The position numbers were made by a program, and so were the translations under genes. From contig CAIMWN010000082.1 in NCBI GenBank assembly GCA_903845155.1, positions 1 through 36,824 of the forward strand: DNA of 36,824 bases. The letters are read 5' to 3'. The notes under the pieces are model-generated. The model ran no database searches. It was not told the DNA's origin and saw only the letters and a list, made by a program, of their open reading frames with translations. This stretch comes from Oligoflexia bacterium. Its GTDB lineage: Bacteria > Bdellovibrionota > UBA1018 > CAIMNF01. Below are positions 8,177-14,952 of this stretch, piece after piece; within the stretch, counting starts at the first letter, position 1, and each line of letters opens with the position of its first letter.

Positions 8177-8222
8177 TTTCATTAGTATGTTAAATATGAA
8201 ATCATCTTTCATACTCATGAAA
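8177..8222. promoter_or_regulatory. LysR-type operator in the divergent intergenic region
   Basis: TATGAAA-tcatc-TTTCATA (8195-8213) is a perfect 7-bp dyad and contains a LysR-like TGAAA-N5-TTTCA core. Flanking half-sites TTTCAT (8177-8182) and ATGAAA (8217-8222) give four alternating half-sites in 46 bp. It lies 20 nt before the LysR start and faces the divergent oxidoreductase cluster, so it can serve both directions. Confidence 0.65.
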
Positions 8223-8233
8223 GGTCACATTCT

Positions 8234-9121
8234 ATGGATCTCAATGCCGCGCGAATCTTTGTAAAAGTTGTTCAATCGGGCGGTTTTTCCGCTGCCGCTC
8301 GACTTTTAAAAATGCCTGTCTCTACAGTGAGCACGAAGGTTTCTCAGTTAGAGCGCCACTTAGGCTCCTCCCTCTTGGTCAGAACGACGCGAAAGCTTCA
8401 GCTTACCGATATTGGAAGTCGCTTCTATCAGCATGCCTTGAATGCCTGCAATGAACTGCAAGCGGCGGAAGCATCTACTCATGAAGAACAGGAAGAAGTG
8501 TCAGGTTTAATTCGATTGACGGGTCCCATTGAAATGGGAGCAACGTCATTGACGGATGTCATTGCAAGTTTTCTAAAGAAATATCCTAAAACGCAATTCG
8601 AGCTTTTGCTGACCGATCGCATTGTGGACTTGGTGGGTGAAGGGCTCGATCTTGCGCTTAGAGTGGGTGAAATGACGGATTCGAGCTTGATGGCAAAGAA
8701 AATTGGATTCACAGGACTCCAGATTTATGCAAGCCCAAGTTATTTGAAGAAATTCGACGAGCCAAAAAAACCGAAGGATTTGGAAGAGCACCATTGTCTC
8801 AATTTTGAAGGTTTCGAAGATGGTATTTGGCATTTAAAGGCTATGGGCAAGTCAGCGGTGAAAGTGCGTGTAAAAGGGGCGGTAAGCTCAAACAACTTAA
8901 ATTCGCTTCATCGATTAGCGGTAAGTGGGGTTGGCATCATTCTCTTACCGAGTTTCCTTTGCGTTGAAGATGTCTCTCAAGGTCGACTGAAACAAATCTT
9001 AAAAGATTACAACGCAGATCAATTGCCCATTTATCTTGTTTACCCAAATCAAAAGTTTATTCCGAAACGGGTTCGCGTTTTCATGGATTTTGTTTCAGAA
9101 AATTTGAAAGATTTTTTTTAG
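8234..9121 (+). CDS. LysR-family transcriptional regulator
   Basis: A protein of 295 residues, the normal LTTR length. An N-terminal winged helix (about 1-60: MDLNAARIFVKVVQSGGFSA, then LLKMPVSTVSTKVSQLE) is followed by a linker helix and a periplasmic-binding-like effector domain (about 90-293). The domain contains LDLALRVGEMTDSSLMAKK and the conserved AVSGVGIILLPSF. The style is that of the CrgA/PecT-like LTTRs that often act as repressors of nearby reductases. It is divergent from the dioxygenase cluster with a dyad operator between them. The final codons lie in a T-rich stretch ending at 9121. The inducer is unknown. Confidence 0.93.
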   Translation: MDLNAARIFVKVVQSGGFSAAARLLKMPVSTVSTKVSQLERHLGSSLLVRTTRKLQLTDIGSRFYQHALNACNELQAAEASTHEEQEEVSGLIRLTGPIEMGATSLTDVIASFLKKYPKTQFELLLTDRIVDLVGEGLDLALRVGEMTDSSLMAKKIGFTGLQIYASPSYLKKFDEPKKPKDLEEHHCLNFEGFEDGIWHLKAMGKSAVKVRVKGAVSSNNLNSLHRLAVSGVGIILLPSFLCVEDVSQGRLKQILKDYNADQLPIYLVYPNQKFIPKRVRVFMDFVSENLKDFF

Positions 9122-9140
9122 GGACGAGTGCGTATATTTT

Positions 9141-9173
9141 AAAAAAAAGGGGCGCTTCTTCCTGAAGCACCCC
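9141..9173 (-). terminator. Rho-independent terminator of the par operon
   Basis: Read on the minus strand, GGGGTGCTTC (9173-9164), a 5-nt loop and GAAGCGCCCC (9158-9149) form a 10-bp stem with one mismatch, followed at once by eight T residues (9148-9141). It ends transcripts from parA and its partner. The LysR gene converging from the left may share the stem but lacks a T-run on its side. Confidence 0.85.
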
Positions 9174-9225
9174 AAATACAACCACACAAAATTTTGTGCG
9201 GCCATATCACTTGATTAAAACCCAA

Positions 9226-9729
9226 TTAACCCCTCTTCGCTTCCTTCACCCGATTGTATTCAAGAGCATGTTTCTTGAAAAAATCCTGAAGGGCTTCATC
9301 CATGGCGTCTTGCATATTGAGACCAAGGGTGTCGCAGTATTTTTTGAAAAGCGTTTTTGAATCTAAAGTAACTGAATACGTGTGTTTTACGAACTCTTTC
9401 TTCATTCCTTCAAACTTAAGGCCATGCTTTTGAGCAAGCATGATAATTTGATCTTTAGAAAGGGTGTCGCTTGCAGATTTTACTACCGTGTCGGAACTCA
9501 TTACGGTAGCTCTCGCTGTCGTCGGTGTAATGGGTGCTGAATTTAAAACTTCACGCGTTTCCCGAATCGCAGCCGAAGCAGCAATTGTTTCCACGTCATT
9601 ACGGAGTTCAATCATTTTCTTTGGCTCTGGGGCAGAGACCGCCTCTGCCACGGGTTCAGCAGTGATGATGGTTCCGAGTTTTTTCGCTTTTCTTGCCCCA
9701 ATCCCAATATTAAATTCATTCATCGCCAT
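9226..9729 (-). CDS. ParA partner protein, probable ribbon-helix-helix DNA-binding protein
   Basis: A protein of 167 residues whose start ATG overlaps the parA stop (ATGGCGATGA, 10 bp), so it should be translationally coupled. Residues 1-90 are low in hydrophobics and rich in Ala, Glu, Thr and Val, probably flexible, as in partner proteins that stimulate ParA with a mobile N-terminus. A polar helix (SKDQIIMLAQKHGLKFEG) follows. The C-terminal part, HTYSVTLDSKTLFKKYCDTL then NMQDAMDEALQDFFKK, has the strand-helix-helix pattern of RHH proteins: a TYSVTL strand and two helices. It has no ParB HTH or CTPase motif. By position and pattern it should bind the centromere, probably the GTAACAC units upstream of parA. 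The fold is inferred, not proven. Confidence 0.72.
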   Translation of the reverse strand: MAMNEFNIGIGARKAKKLGTIITAEPVAEAVSAPEPKKMIELRNDVETIAASAAIRETREVLNSAPITPTTARATVMSSDTVVKSASDTLSKDQIIMLAQKHGLKFEGMKKEFVKHTYSVTLDSKTLFKKYCDTLGLNMQDAMDEALQDFFKKHALEYNRVKEAKRG

Positions 9730-10478
9730 AATAGCACCTCTTTCGCTAAGTTTTTATAGTCTTCTGCACCAATACTTTTTGAATCAAAACTGAAAATATC
9801 TTGGCCTTTATTGCCGGAAACGCTGAGTTTTACGTTGTCCCTGATCTTTGTCTTCATGACCGCATTTTCAAGTTCATGGCCTTTAAACATTTTTGAAAAG
9901 GCTTCCTGCGTTTTTGAGTTCTTCGTCATGGTGAAAAGGATTCCAGAAACTTTTAATTCTGTATTGTCTTCTTGGATCACTTCTACCGTTTCTAAAAAGT
10001 GGGCAGTGGCTTTTGCATCCATATCATTTGGCTTCATTGGGATCAGAACGTCTTCGGCTGCATTGAGCGAAATTTGCACAAATACACTGAGCGAGGGAGG
10101 TGTATCAATAATGCAATAGTCGTAATTTTTGGTAATTTTACCGAGTAAGGTTTTTAGTCTCATCGGTCCGTCTTTCATTTTCGAAAGCGCACCATCAAAA
10201 GCTGCCAACCGTTCGCAGCCTGGAATTAGGTCTAGGTTCGTTGCAATAGTGACGATAGCCGCATTTGGATCCAATTGGGGGGCGATGAGGAGCTCAGACA
10301 CGGTGACCGTTCCCTCTTCTGTTACATCGACCATAAAGAAGTCAGTTAAACTTTGTTGTGGGTCCATGTCGACCATCAGCACCGACTTCCCTTCGCGGGC
10401 CAATGCCGCTGCAAGGTTTGCTGCTGTGGTGGTCTTCCCCACTCCGCCTTTTCCATTGCTTACCGCAATTCTTCTCAT
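9720..10478 (-). CDS. parA: ParA-family partition ATPase
   Basis: A protein of 252 residues without an N-terminal HTH, so of the short (type Ib-like or Soj-size) class. The deviant Walker A is KGGVGKTT (residues 10-17, signature Lys K10 and catalytic Lys K15). Walker A' is VDMDPQQSLTDF (D37, D39) and Walker B is YCIIDTPPS (D125). The ATPase would form nucleoid-bound patterns that separate replicon copies. GGAG 7 nt upstream supports the ATG at 10478. The next gene overlaps its stop by 10 bp and the operon ends in the terminator at 9141-9173. A possible promoter (TAAACA at 10558-10553, TATATA at 10535-10530, 17 nt apart) lies upstream, with an iteron-like sequence just downstream of the -10. 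Confidence 0.95.
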   Translation of the reverse strand: MRRIAVSNGKGGVGKTTTAANLAAALAREGKSVLMVDMDPQQSLTDFFMVDVTEEGTVTVSELLIAPQLDPNAAIVTIATNLDLIPGCERLAAFDGALSKMKDGPMRLKTLLGKITKNYDYCIIDTPPSLSVFVQISLNAAEDVLIPMKPNDMDAKATAHFLETVEVIQEDNTELKVSGILFTMTKNSKTQEAFSKMFKGHELENAVMKTKIRDNVKLSVSGNKGQDIFSFDSKSIGAEDYKNLAKEVLLWR

Positions 10479-10505
10479 ATTGGATCTCCATGATCTAAAA
10501 CTGGT

Positions 10506-10558
10506 TTACCGTGTTTCCGAAATAAAACTTATATATGAAGTGTATAAAATATTGTTTA
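10506..10558 (-). promoter_or_regulatory. parA promoter with iteron-like site
   Basis: On the minus strand TAAACA (10558-10553) and TATATA (10535-10530) are 17 nt apart. Immediately downstream, at 10507-10521 on the plus strand, ACCGTGTTTCCGAAA matches the inverted iteron ACCGTGTTTGCACGAAA except for two missing bases and one change. A binding initiator there would block transcription of parA. The link is inferred from the sequence match. Confidence 0.45.
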
Positions 10559-10687
10559 GATGTCTACTGTGATTTATTTGACGTAGGTGGCACCCACAGT
10601 AGCCACACTACTCCACCTGAAGAAACTGTAGACCCATACGGGAGAAGGTAAACACAGTGGGTGTGGTGTAGGGAGTGGGGATGGCGA

Positions 10688-10815
10688 GTAACAGTGAAAA
10701 GTGTTACATCGCGGTGTTGAAAGAGTGGTGTTACTCAAAAGTAACACCTGTTTTCGTTCAAGAATTTACAATTACGATCAAGAGTAAAGCGCGCAGTAAC
10801 ACCTAAAAGTAACAC
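10688..10815. repeat. parS: Candidate centromere (parS): three 20-bp units of GTAACAC heptamers
   Basis: Each unit is heptamer, NNAAAA, heptamer, with the heptamers 13 bp apart. Unit 1 (10688-10707) has GTAACAG, TGAAAA, GTGTTAC. Unit 2 (10728-10747) has GTGTTAC, TCAAAA, GTAACAC. Unit 3 (10796-10815) has GTAACAC, CTAAAA, GTAACAC. The three units show convergent, divergent and tandem orientation. Unit 2 is part of a perfect 9-bp inverted repeat (10727-10748). The position upstream of parA, as in many type Ib systems, and the RHH-like partner support a centromere or operator role. Confidence 0.65.
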
Positions 10816-10887
10816 CGACAAAATTGGTGATGAAAAAATAGTGGTCTCGATTGCCACACGGGCAGGTGTATCGCCCTTGCTCCTGGT

Positions 10888-11322
10888 TCATACCTCAACG
10901 GAAGAGGGTTTAAATTTTGAGAGGTAGGCTTCCACTGCCGATCGAAGAAATCTGCGATGTCCACCAGGGGTCGCTTGAAATTTGAGTTCACCTCGTTCGG
11001 CGAGTCTTCGAACGGTTTCGTCCGAAACACGAATGAGTCGAGCAACTTCACTTGTTGAGAGGGTATCGCTTTCAGCAATCGAAAAGACAGCTTTCGAGCG
11101 GGTAGGGGAGGGCAGTGTTTGTTGGGAAGAAGTCATGAGGTTCATCTTCGAGGCTAGTTCCCGTCGTACCTTCATGATGAGCATCTCTGTCTGTCCTACG
11201 TCGCTTGGGCGATAGGGCTCTGCAACTCGATAATCAAAGTCGGGTGAATAGATCGTAAGGTAGGGATCGATTACTTGAATGACTAAGGGGTACTTTTCAG
11301 GGCTAAACGTCTTGTTTTTCAT
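10888..11322 (-). CDS. Excisionase/MerR-type HTH DNA-binding protein
   Basis: A protein of 144 residues. The C-terminal part, LSTSEVARLIRVSDETVRRL then AERGELKFQATPGGHRRFLR, is a clear excisionase/HTH_17 winged helix with the GGHRRF wing seen in MerR-like proteins. The N-terminal part (YPLVIQVIDPYLTIYSPDF) resembles the short strands of HicB-like domains, and a helix (SDVGQTEMLIMKVRRELASKM) and a polar linker follow. AAAAGGAATTCC upstream of the ATG at 11322 favours that start over one at 11349. It is read leftward, 409 bp upstream of parA, across the GTAACAC units. It may regulate the par operon or be an adaptor of the replicon. The HicB resemblance is weak. Confidence 0.72.
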   Translation of the reverse strand: MKNKTFSPEKYPLVIQVIDPYLTIYSPDFDYRVAEPYRPSDVGQTEMLIMKVRRELASKMNLMTSSQQTLPSPTRSKAVFSIAESDTLSTSEVARLIRVSDETVRRLAERGELKFQATPGGHRRFLRSAVEAYLSKFKPSSVEV

Positions 11323-11567
11323 GCGGAATTCCTTTTCCAACATCACCATTCACAGCTATTAAAAATACTAGAACAACTTAATTCTCTCAAAACCCACAAA
11401 AACTGCAAGCCTCACTTTGTGTTTTAACGTCAAATTTTTATTTATTTTTTGAATAGAATAGGAATTCGTTCATCATTGGTTCCCCATTATCAAAAACAGG
11501 AAAGCTGATGAAGTGAAAAAACTTTTTGTCGCATCGCGCAATCTTGCGTGATTGGCGCGTTCTAGGT

Positions 11568-12002
11568 TTAGTTTACTGTTTTTTTGATGGATTGAATCTT
11601 GTCCATCGCCACGTTAATTGCGGTCATTTGTGTGGTCCAGCTTTGTTTTTCTGAAAAGTTCAAATGGGGGCGGAGGCATGCAGTAAAGGGTGCGCCGAAA
11701 TCGTCATTTTCTTGGTTCTTCATTTCGTTTTGAAAGTAGGTATATGGAATTGCATTCGACTTATTTTTTTGTAGATTGAGTTTAGCTAAATTCAACGTCT
11801 TTTCATATTGAGCGAGATTCCAGTTCATGGTGTCCTTCACTTCGGGGATAAATGATAGAACGTAGATTACCGGTTCAATTTTATCCATACAGTCTGAACC
11901 ATAGAGGGACTGAAGTGCACTTTGGATTCTTGCCTGCGACATTTCGGTAGCATGAACGGTGAAGCCAATGAAGACCAAAAGGGTGGCGATGAATAGTTTC
12001 AT
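11568..12002 (-). CDS. Secreted protein of unknown function
   Basis: A protein of 144 residues with a signal peptide (MKLFIATLLVFIGFTVHA, cleavage before TEMSQ). The mature part is mostly helical, with two cysteines (SDCMDK, TACLRP) that could form a disulfide. I know of no family. AAAGGAA about 6 nt before the ATG at 12002 fixes the start; an in-frame ATG at 12038 would place an unlikely polar leader before the signal. The gene is 42 nt downstream of the tetrapeptide-repeat lipoprotein gene in the same direction, so the two are probably co-transcribed and may act together outside the cytoplasm. Downstream, an imperfect stem near 11538-11562 is not followed by a T-run. Confidence 0.7.
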   Translation of the reverse strand: MKLFIATLLVFIGFTVHATEMSQARIQSALQSLYGSDCMDKIEPVIYVLSFIPEVKDTMNWNLAQYEKTLNLAKLNLQKNKSNAIPYTYFQNEMKNQENDDFGAPFTACLRPHLNFSEKQSWTTQMTAINVAMDKIQSIKKTVN

Positions 12003-12044
12003 AAAGTTTCCTTTTCCAGATTTGTTTAAGTTCATCATTTTTTC

Positions 12045-13784
12045 TTATTTCTTTGAATGAGCTCTTTTGAGGCGGGCATGAAGAGCGCTCGCTTTTGCAG
12101 GAGTCAGGCTTGGATGTTTCTTCGACACAGCCAAGAAGTCATAGTCACCTGCGAGATAGATACTTACGTTGGTTCCAAGTGCCTTCAGTTGAAGAGGTTT
12201 CTTCGTGGCAGTGGTTTTACGCTTTCTCGATGCTTTTCTTGAACTCATGGAGAATGACTTTGCCGTTACAGCAAGGGTCGTTCTTCCTAACTTACCTGCA
12301 CCATGGTTGATCGCTGGTCGGCCTGCCAATAGACCACCTGTGCTTGTAGCATAAGTTGCGCAACCATCAGACAATCCAGATTGGTATGCAGTTGCATAGG
12401 CAGTGTTGTAACCATCTGTATAACCTGTTTGGTATTGATCAGTATAGCCTGCGTTGTATGAATCGTTGTAGCTCGTAGCATATGCACTTGCATAGGCGGA
12501 AGCATAGGCTGCTGCATAGGCGGGCGCATTTCCGGAAGCGTATCCAGACGCATACCCTGCCTGATAGGTTTGAGCAGAGGAACTGTTGTACGCTCCTTGA
12601 TAAGCGATTGCATAAGCCGTGTTGTATGCAGTGGTGTACACCGAGTTGTAAGCTGCATTGTATGCACTAGAATACGCGCTTGCGTAAGTTGCATTGTATC
12701 CGTCGTTGTAACCAGCAGGCGCACCTGCTGCTGTTCCATCAGCTTGACCTTGTGTAATGGTCGTGTAGTCGTTTAAGCCAGCACTGTATCCGGTCGCATA
12801 CGAAGTTAGTCCTGGTGGTACCGTAGTGGCAGCAGCATAGCCACGATTGTAACTCGTATTATCCCGTGCAGAATTATAACCACTGATGTAACAAGCGTCA
12901 GTCGTAGTTCCTGATCCTCCTAATGTTCCGGGTTTACCAGCATACTTGGTGCTCATTCCAACTGGTTTATTCCAGTTGGTGAAACCATTGGTGGGAGCGG
13001 CTCTTCCTGCTGTGCATCCTGTTCCAGCACTTCCATCAGTATAACCTGCATTGTATCCATCCGTGTTTCCATCGGTGTCGCCGAGGGTGTTCCCTGCATT
13101 GTAACCCGCAGTTTGTCCTGGAGAATACCCATCGTTGGTTCCATCTGCGTTACCAGCAGTGTCTCCAGCGTTAGTTCCATCAGTGGTACCGGCAGCTTCA
13201 CCCGCTGCAGTTCCATCGCTGACGCCTTGATTGTAAGAAGCAAGGCCATCGGCAGCACCATGGCTCGCGCCATCTGTTGTTCCAAGTGAGGTACCATCGT
13301 TTTGTCCGTCAGTGGTTCCTACTGAAGTACCATTGGTGTAGCCCACAGAGTTTCCATCGGCCTGTCCTAGAGACACGTTAGAATTATAGGAACTGGTATA
13401 AGCTGCATTGTAAGCATTGTGATAAGCCGCATAGAGCCCAGCATTTTTACCGTCATTGTATGCATTTGCATCCCCGTCGGTAATTCCTTTGTTATAGTCA
13501 GTTTGATTGTCAGCAATTGCTTGCTGTTTACCTAAGTCATAATTTGAGCCGGCACTTCGGTCGCATGGAGTAGCCGTGGGTGTCGAATGCGGTGTCGGCG
13601 TTGGAGTCGGTGTTGGGGTTGCTGGCGTTGGAGTGGGTGTTACAGTAGGAGTGGGAGTGGGTGTTACAGTAGGAGTGGGAGTGGGTCCAGGGCCCGTTAC
13701 TGCTTTCTTACATGCAGGCACTACGAGAAAAGTGCTGAGGACTAACAAACTTACAGCCATAGAGCTCTGATAAAACTTTTTCAT
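12045..13784 (-). CDS. Large lipoprotein of Gly/Ala-x3 tetrapeptide repeats
   Basis: A protein of 579 residues. The N-terminus (MKKFYQSSMAVSLLVLSTFL then VVPAC) gives a probable lipobox with C25 as lipid site; the Pro at -2 is unusual. A Pro-Thr linker (about 30-70) follows. Residues about 85-250 and 310-480 keep a small residue (Gly or Ala) at nearly every fourth position, e.g. GTTDGTNAGDTAGNADGTND and AYNAAYNSVYTTAYNTAYAI. The first block is Gly/Asp-rich and the second Ala/Tyr-rich. A basic Ser/Lys tail (SRKASRKRKTTATKK) and a short folded end (LAGDYDFLAVSKKH) close the protein. The pattern resembles the deca-GX3 motif of Yae1/Lto1, repeated many times. A surface fibre or scaffold is possible. 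Long frames in other phases come from the 12-nt DNA periodicity. Confidence 0.75.
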   Translation of the reverse strand: MKKFYQSSMAVSLLVLSTFLVVPACKKAVTGPGPTPTPTVTPTPTPTVTPTPTPATPTPTPTPTPHSTPTATPCDRSAGSNYDLGKQQAIADNQTDYNKGITDGDANAYNDGKNAGLYAAYHNAYNAAYTSSYNSNVSLGQADGNSVGYTNGTSVGTTDGQNDGTSLGTTDGASHGAADGLASYNQGVSDGTAAGEAAGTTDGTNAGDTAGNADGTNDGYSPGQTAGYNAGNTLGDTDGNTDGYNAGYTDGSAGTGCTAGRAAPTNGFTNWNKPVGMSTKYAGKPGTLGGSGTTTDACYISGYNSARDNTSYNRGYAAATTVPPGLTSYATGYSAGLNDYTTITQGQADGTAAGAPAGYNDGYNATYASAYSSAYNAAYNSVYTTAYNTAYAIAYQGAYNSSSAQTYQAGYASGYASGNAPAYAAAYASAYASAYATSYNDSYNAGYTDQYQTGYTDGYNTAYATAYQSGLSDGCATYATSTGGLLAGRPAINHGAGKLGRTTLAVTAKSFSMSSRKASRKRKTTATKKPLQLKALGTNVSIYLAGDYDFLAVSKKHPSLTPAKASALHARLKRAHSKK

Positions 13785-13952
13785 ATTTTCGTTCTAACAG
13801 TGTTTTAATAATTTTTATATAACATTTATTTAACCATTATAAATACAACTTTTTTCGTTGCAGAAAAAAACCTCATTTTAGCGGTATTTTTGCTGATCGT
13901 GAATGTTTTACCAAATAGTTCTCCAAAACACTCTAGTTCATGATCAAAAAAC

Positions 13953-13967
13953 TGATGATGGTCATCA
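13953..13967. repeat. Small palindrome upstream of the SDR gene
   Basis: TGATGA-TGG-TCATCA, 6-bp arms, in the AT-rich 262-bp gap between the divergent repeat-lipoprotein and SDR genes. It may be an operator. The rest of the gap holds AT-rich promoter-like sequence (e.g. near 13800-13850 and 13970-13990) and nothing else I can name. Confidence 0.35.
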
Positions 13968-14046
13968 ATAGATATTTATATATTGAACATCATTCTGCGC
14001 GTACAGTAAGCCTCGACCAAAACAAGCAAAGGATAAGGTGAGGGTG

Positions 14047-14826
14047 ATGAAAATGAAAAAAAAGAGTTATTTAGTCAGTGGAGCTGGTTCAGGAATTGGA
14101 AGAGCGATGGCAATCGCATTGGCGGAATCTTCACCTTCCCATGGAGTGATTCTTCTCGGAAGAACGAAAAGTAAATTAGAGGAAACACTCTCAATTTTGC
14201 CGCGCTCGTCGGATCACACCATTCTCGCAGTAGATGTTCAAAATACCGACGCACTCAGGAAGGCATTCCAGGAGATCAACCTTGGCGAACGGAATTTAGC
14301 AGCAATTATTGCAAACGCAGGGGTGGGCGGTGCAAACACTTATGGCGAAAATGATCGGTGGAACGAAATCATTTCAACAAATCTGACTGGCACCTATCAG
14401 TTGATTCAAGAAGCGCTGCCAGCCCTCCTGCGGGGGACCAGTGAGTTTAAGCATATTGTCATCACCTCTTCAATATTAGCCCGAATCGGGGTTCCTGGTT
14501 ATTCAGCTTATTGCGCTTCAAAAGCGGGTCTCTTGGGATTGATGAGGTCTATGGCTATAGAATATGCTCATCGCAAAATATTAGTGAATGCTATTTGCCC
14601 AGGCTGGGTGGATACGCAAATGTCGCAAGAAGGTCTAGAAGGGATTGCGCATTCAAGCAAAATGAGTATTGAGGCAGCGCTCGCGGAGCAAATGAAAATG
14701 GTTCCAACACGCAAGATGGCTCAGCCGAGTGAAGTGGCTAACCTTCTCCGGTATTTGGTTTCAGACGAACAAAACTCAATTACTGGGCAATGCTTTGATA
14801 TTAACAACGGTGCACTCATGCCTTAA
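14047..14826 (+). CDS. Short-chain dehydrogenase/reductase
   Basis: A protein of 259 residues of the classical SDR family, an NAD(P)-dependent oxidoreductase. The cofactor motif is SGAGSGIGRAMA (TGxxxGxG type, first residue Ser in place of Thr). IANAGVGG corresponds to the NNAG motif. The catalytic residues are Ser in VITSSILARIG and Tyr-x3-Lys in YSAYCASKAGLLG. PGWVDTQM and the late GQCFDINNG are also typical. The second residue of the usual NAG motif is preceded by Ala, a small change. An upstream in-frame GTG at 14038 exists; AAGGTGAGG precedes the ATG at 14047, and a further ATG lies at 14053. The substrate cannot be read from the sequence. The next gene, a histidine kinase, starts 126 nt further on in the same direction. 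Confidence 0.9.
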   Translation: MKMKKKSYLVSGAGSGIGRAMAIALAESSPSHGVILLGRTKSKLEETLSILPRSSDHTILAVDVQNTDALRKAFQEINLGERNLAAIIANAGVGGANTYGENDRWNEIISTNLTGTYQLIQEALPALLRGTSEFKHIVITSSILARIGVPGYSAYCASKAGLLGLMRSMAIEYAHRKILVNAICPGWVDTQMSQEGLEGIAHSSKMSIEAALAEQMKMVPTRKMAQPSEVANLLRYLVSDEQNSITGQCFDINNGALMP

Positions 14827-14952
14827 TAAAATTCCGGCGCCAGAGGTAAGTTGGGGCAATTTGGTGCGCTTCCTTCGATTAAAATTCACGATGACTCAGG
14901 AGCGTAATGTAGGGTACAGAACGTCCGGCCTTATTCTTGCAAGCATCAAGGT

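Larger units (their letters stand above)
10479..10887. other. 409-bp gene-free region between the HTH gene and parA
   Basis: No credible gene is present. From left to right it holds the parA promoter and iteron-like site, a G/C-uneven stretch (10575-10680) with part-repeats such as CACCCAC (10590-10596), AGTAG-CCACA-CTACT (10598-10612) and an iteron-like half TAAACACAGT (10649-10658), then the GTAACAC units (10688-10815). At the right end is a weak stem on the minus strand, GTGG (10857-10854) with CCAC (10844-10841) followed by TATTTTTT, which may end the HTH transcript. Confidence 0.6.

Noticed and set aside
11530-11565. Stem near the end of the secreted protein gene as terminator
   Set aside because: The stem is imperfect (one bulge) and the T-run comes more than ten bases later.
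12287-12739. 150-codon frame in another phase of the repeat lipoprotein gene
   Set aside because: It is a by-product of the 12-nt repeats: Met/Gln/Leu/Thr runs with no signal or start site.
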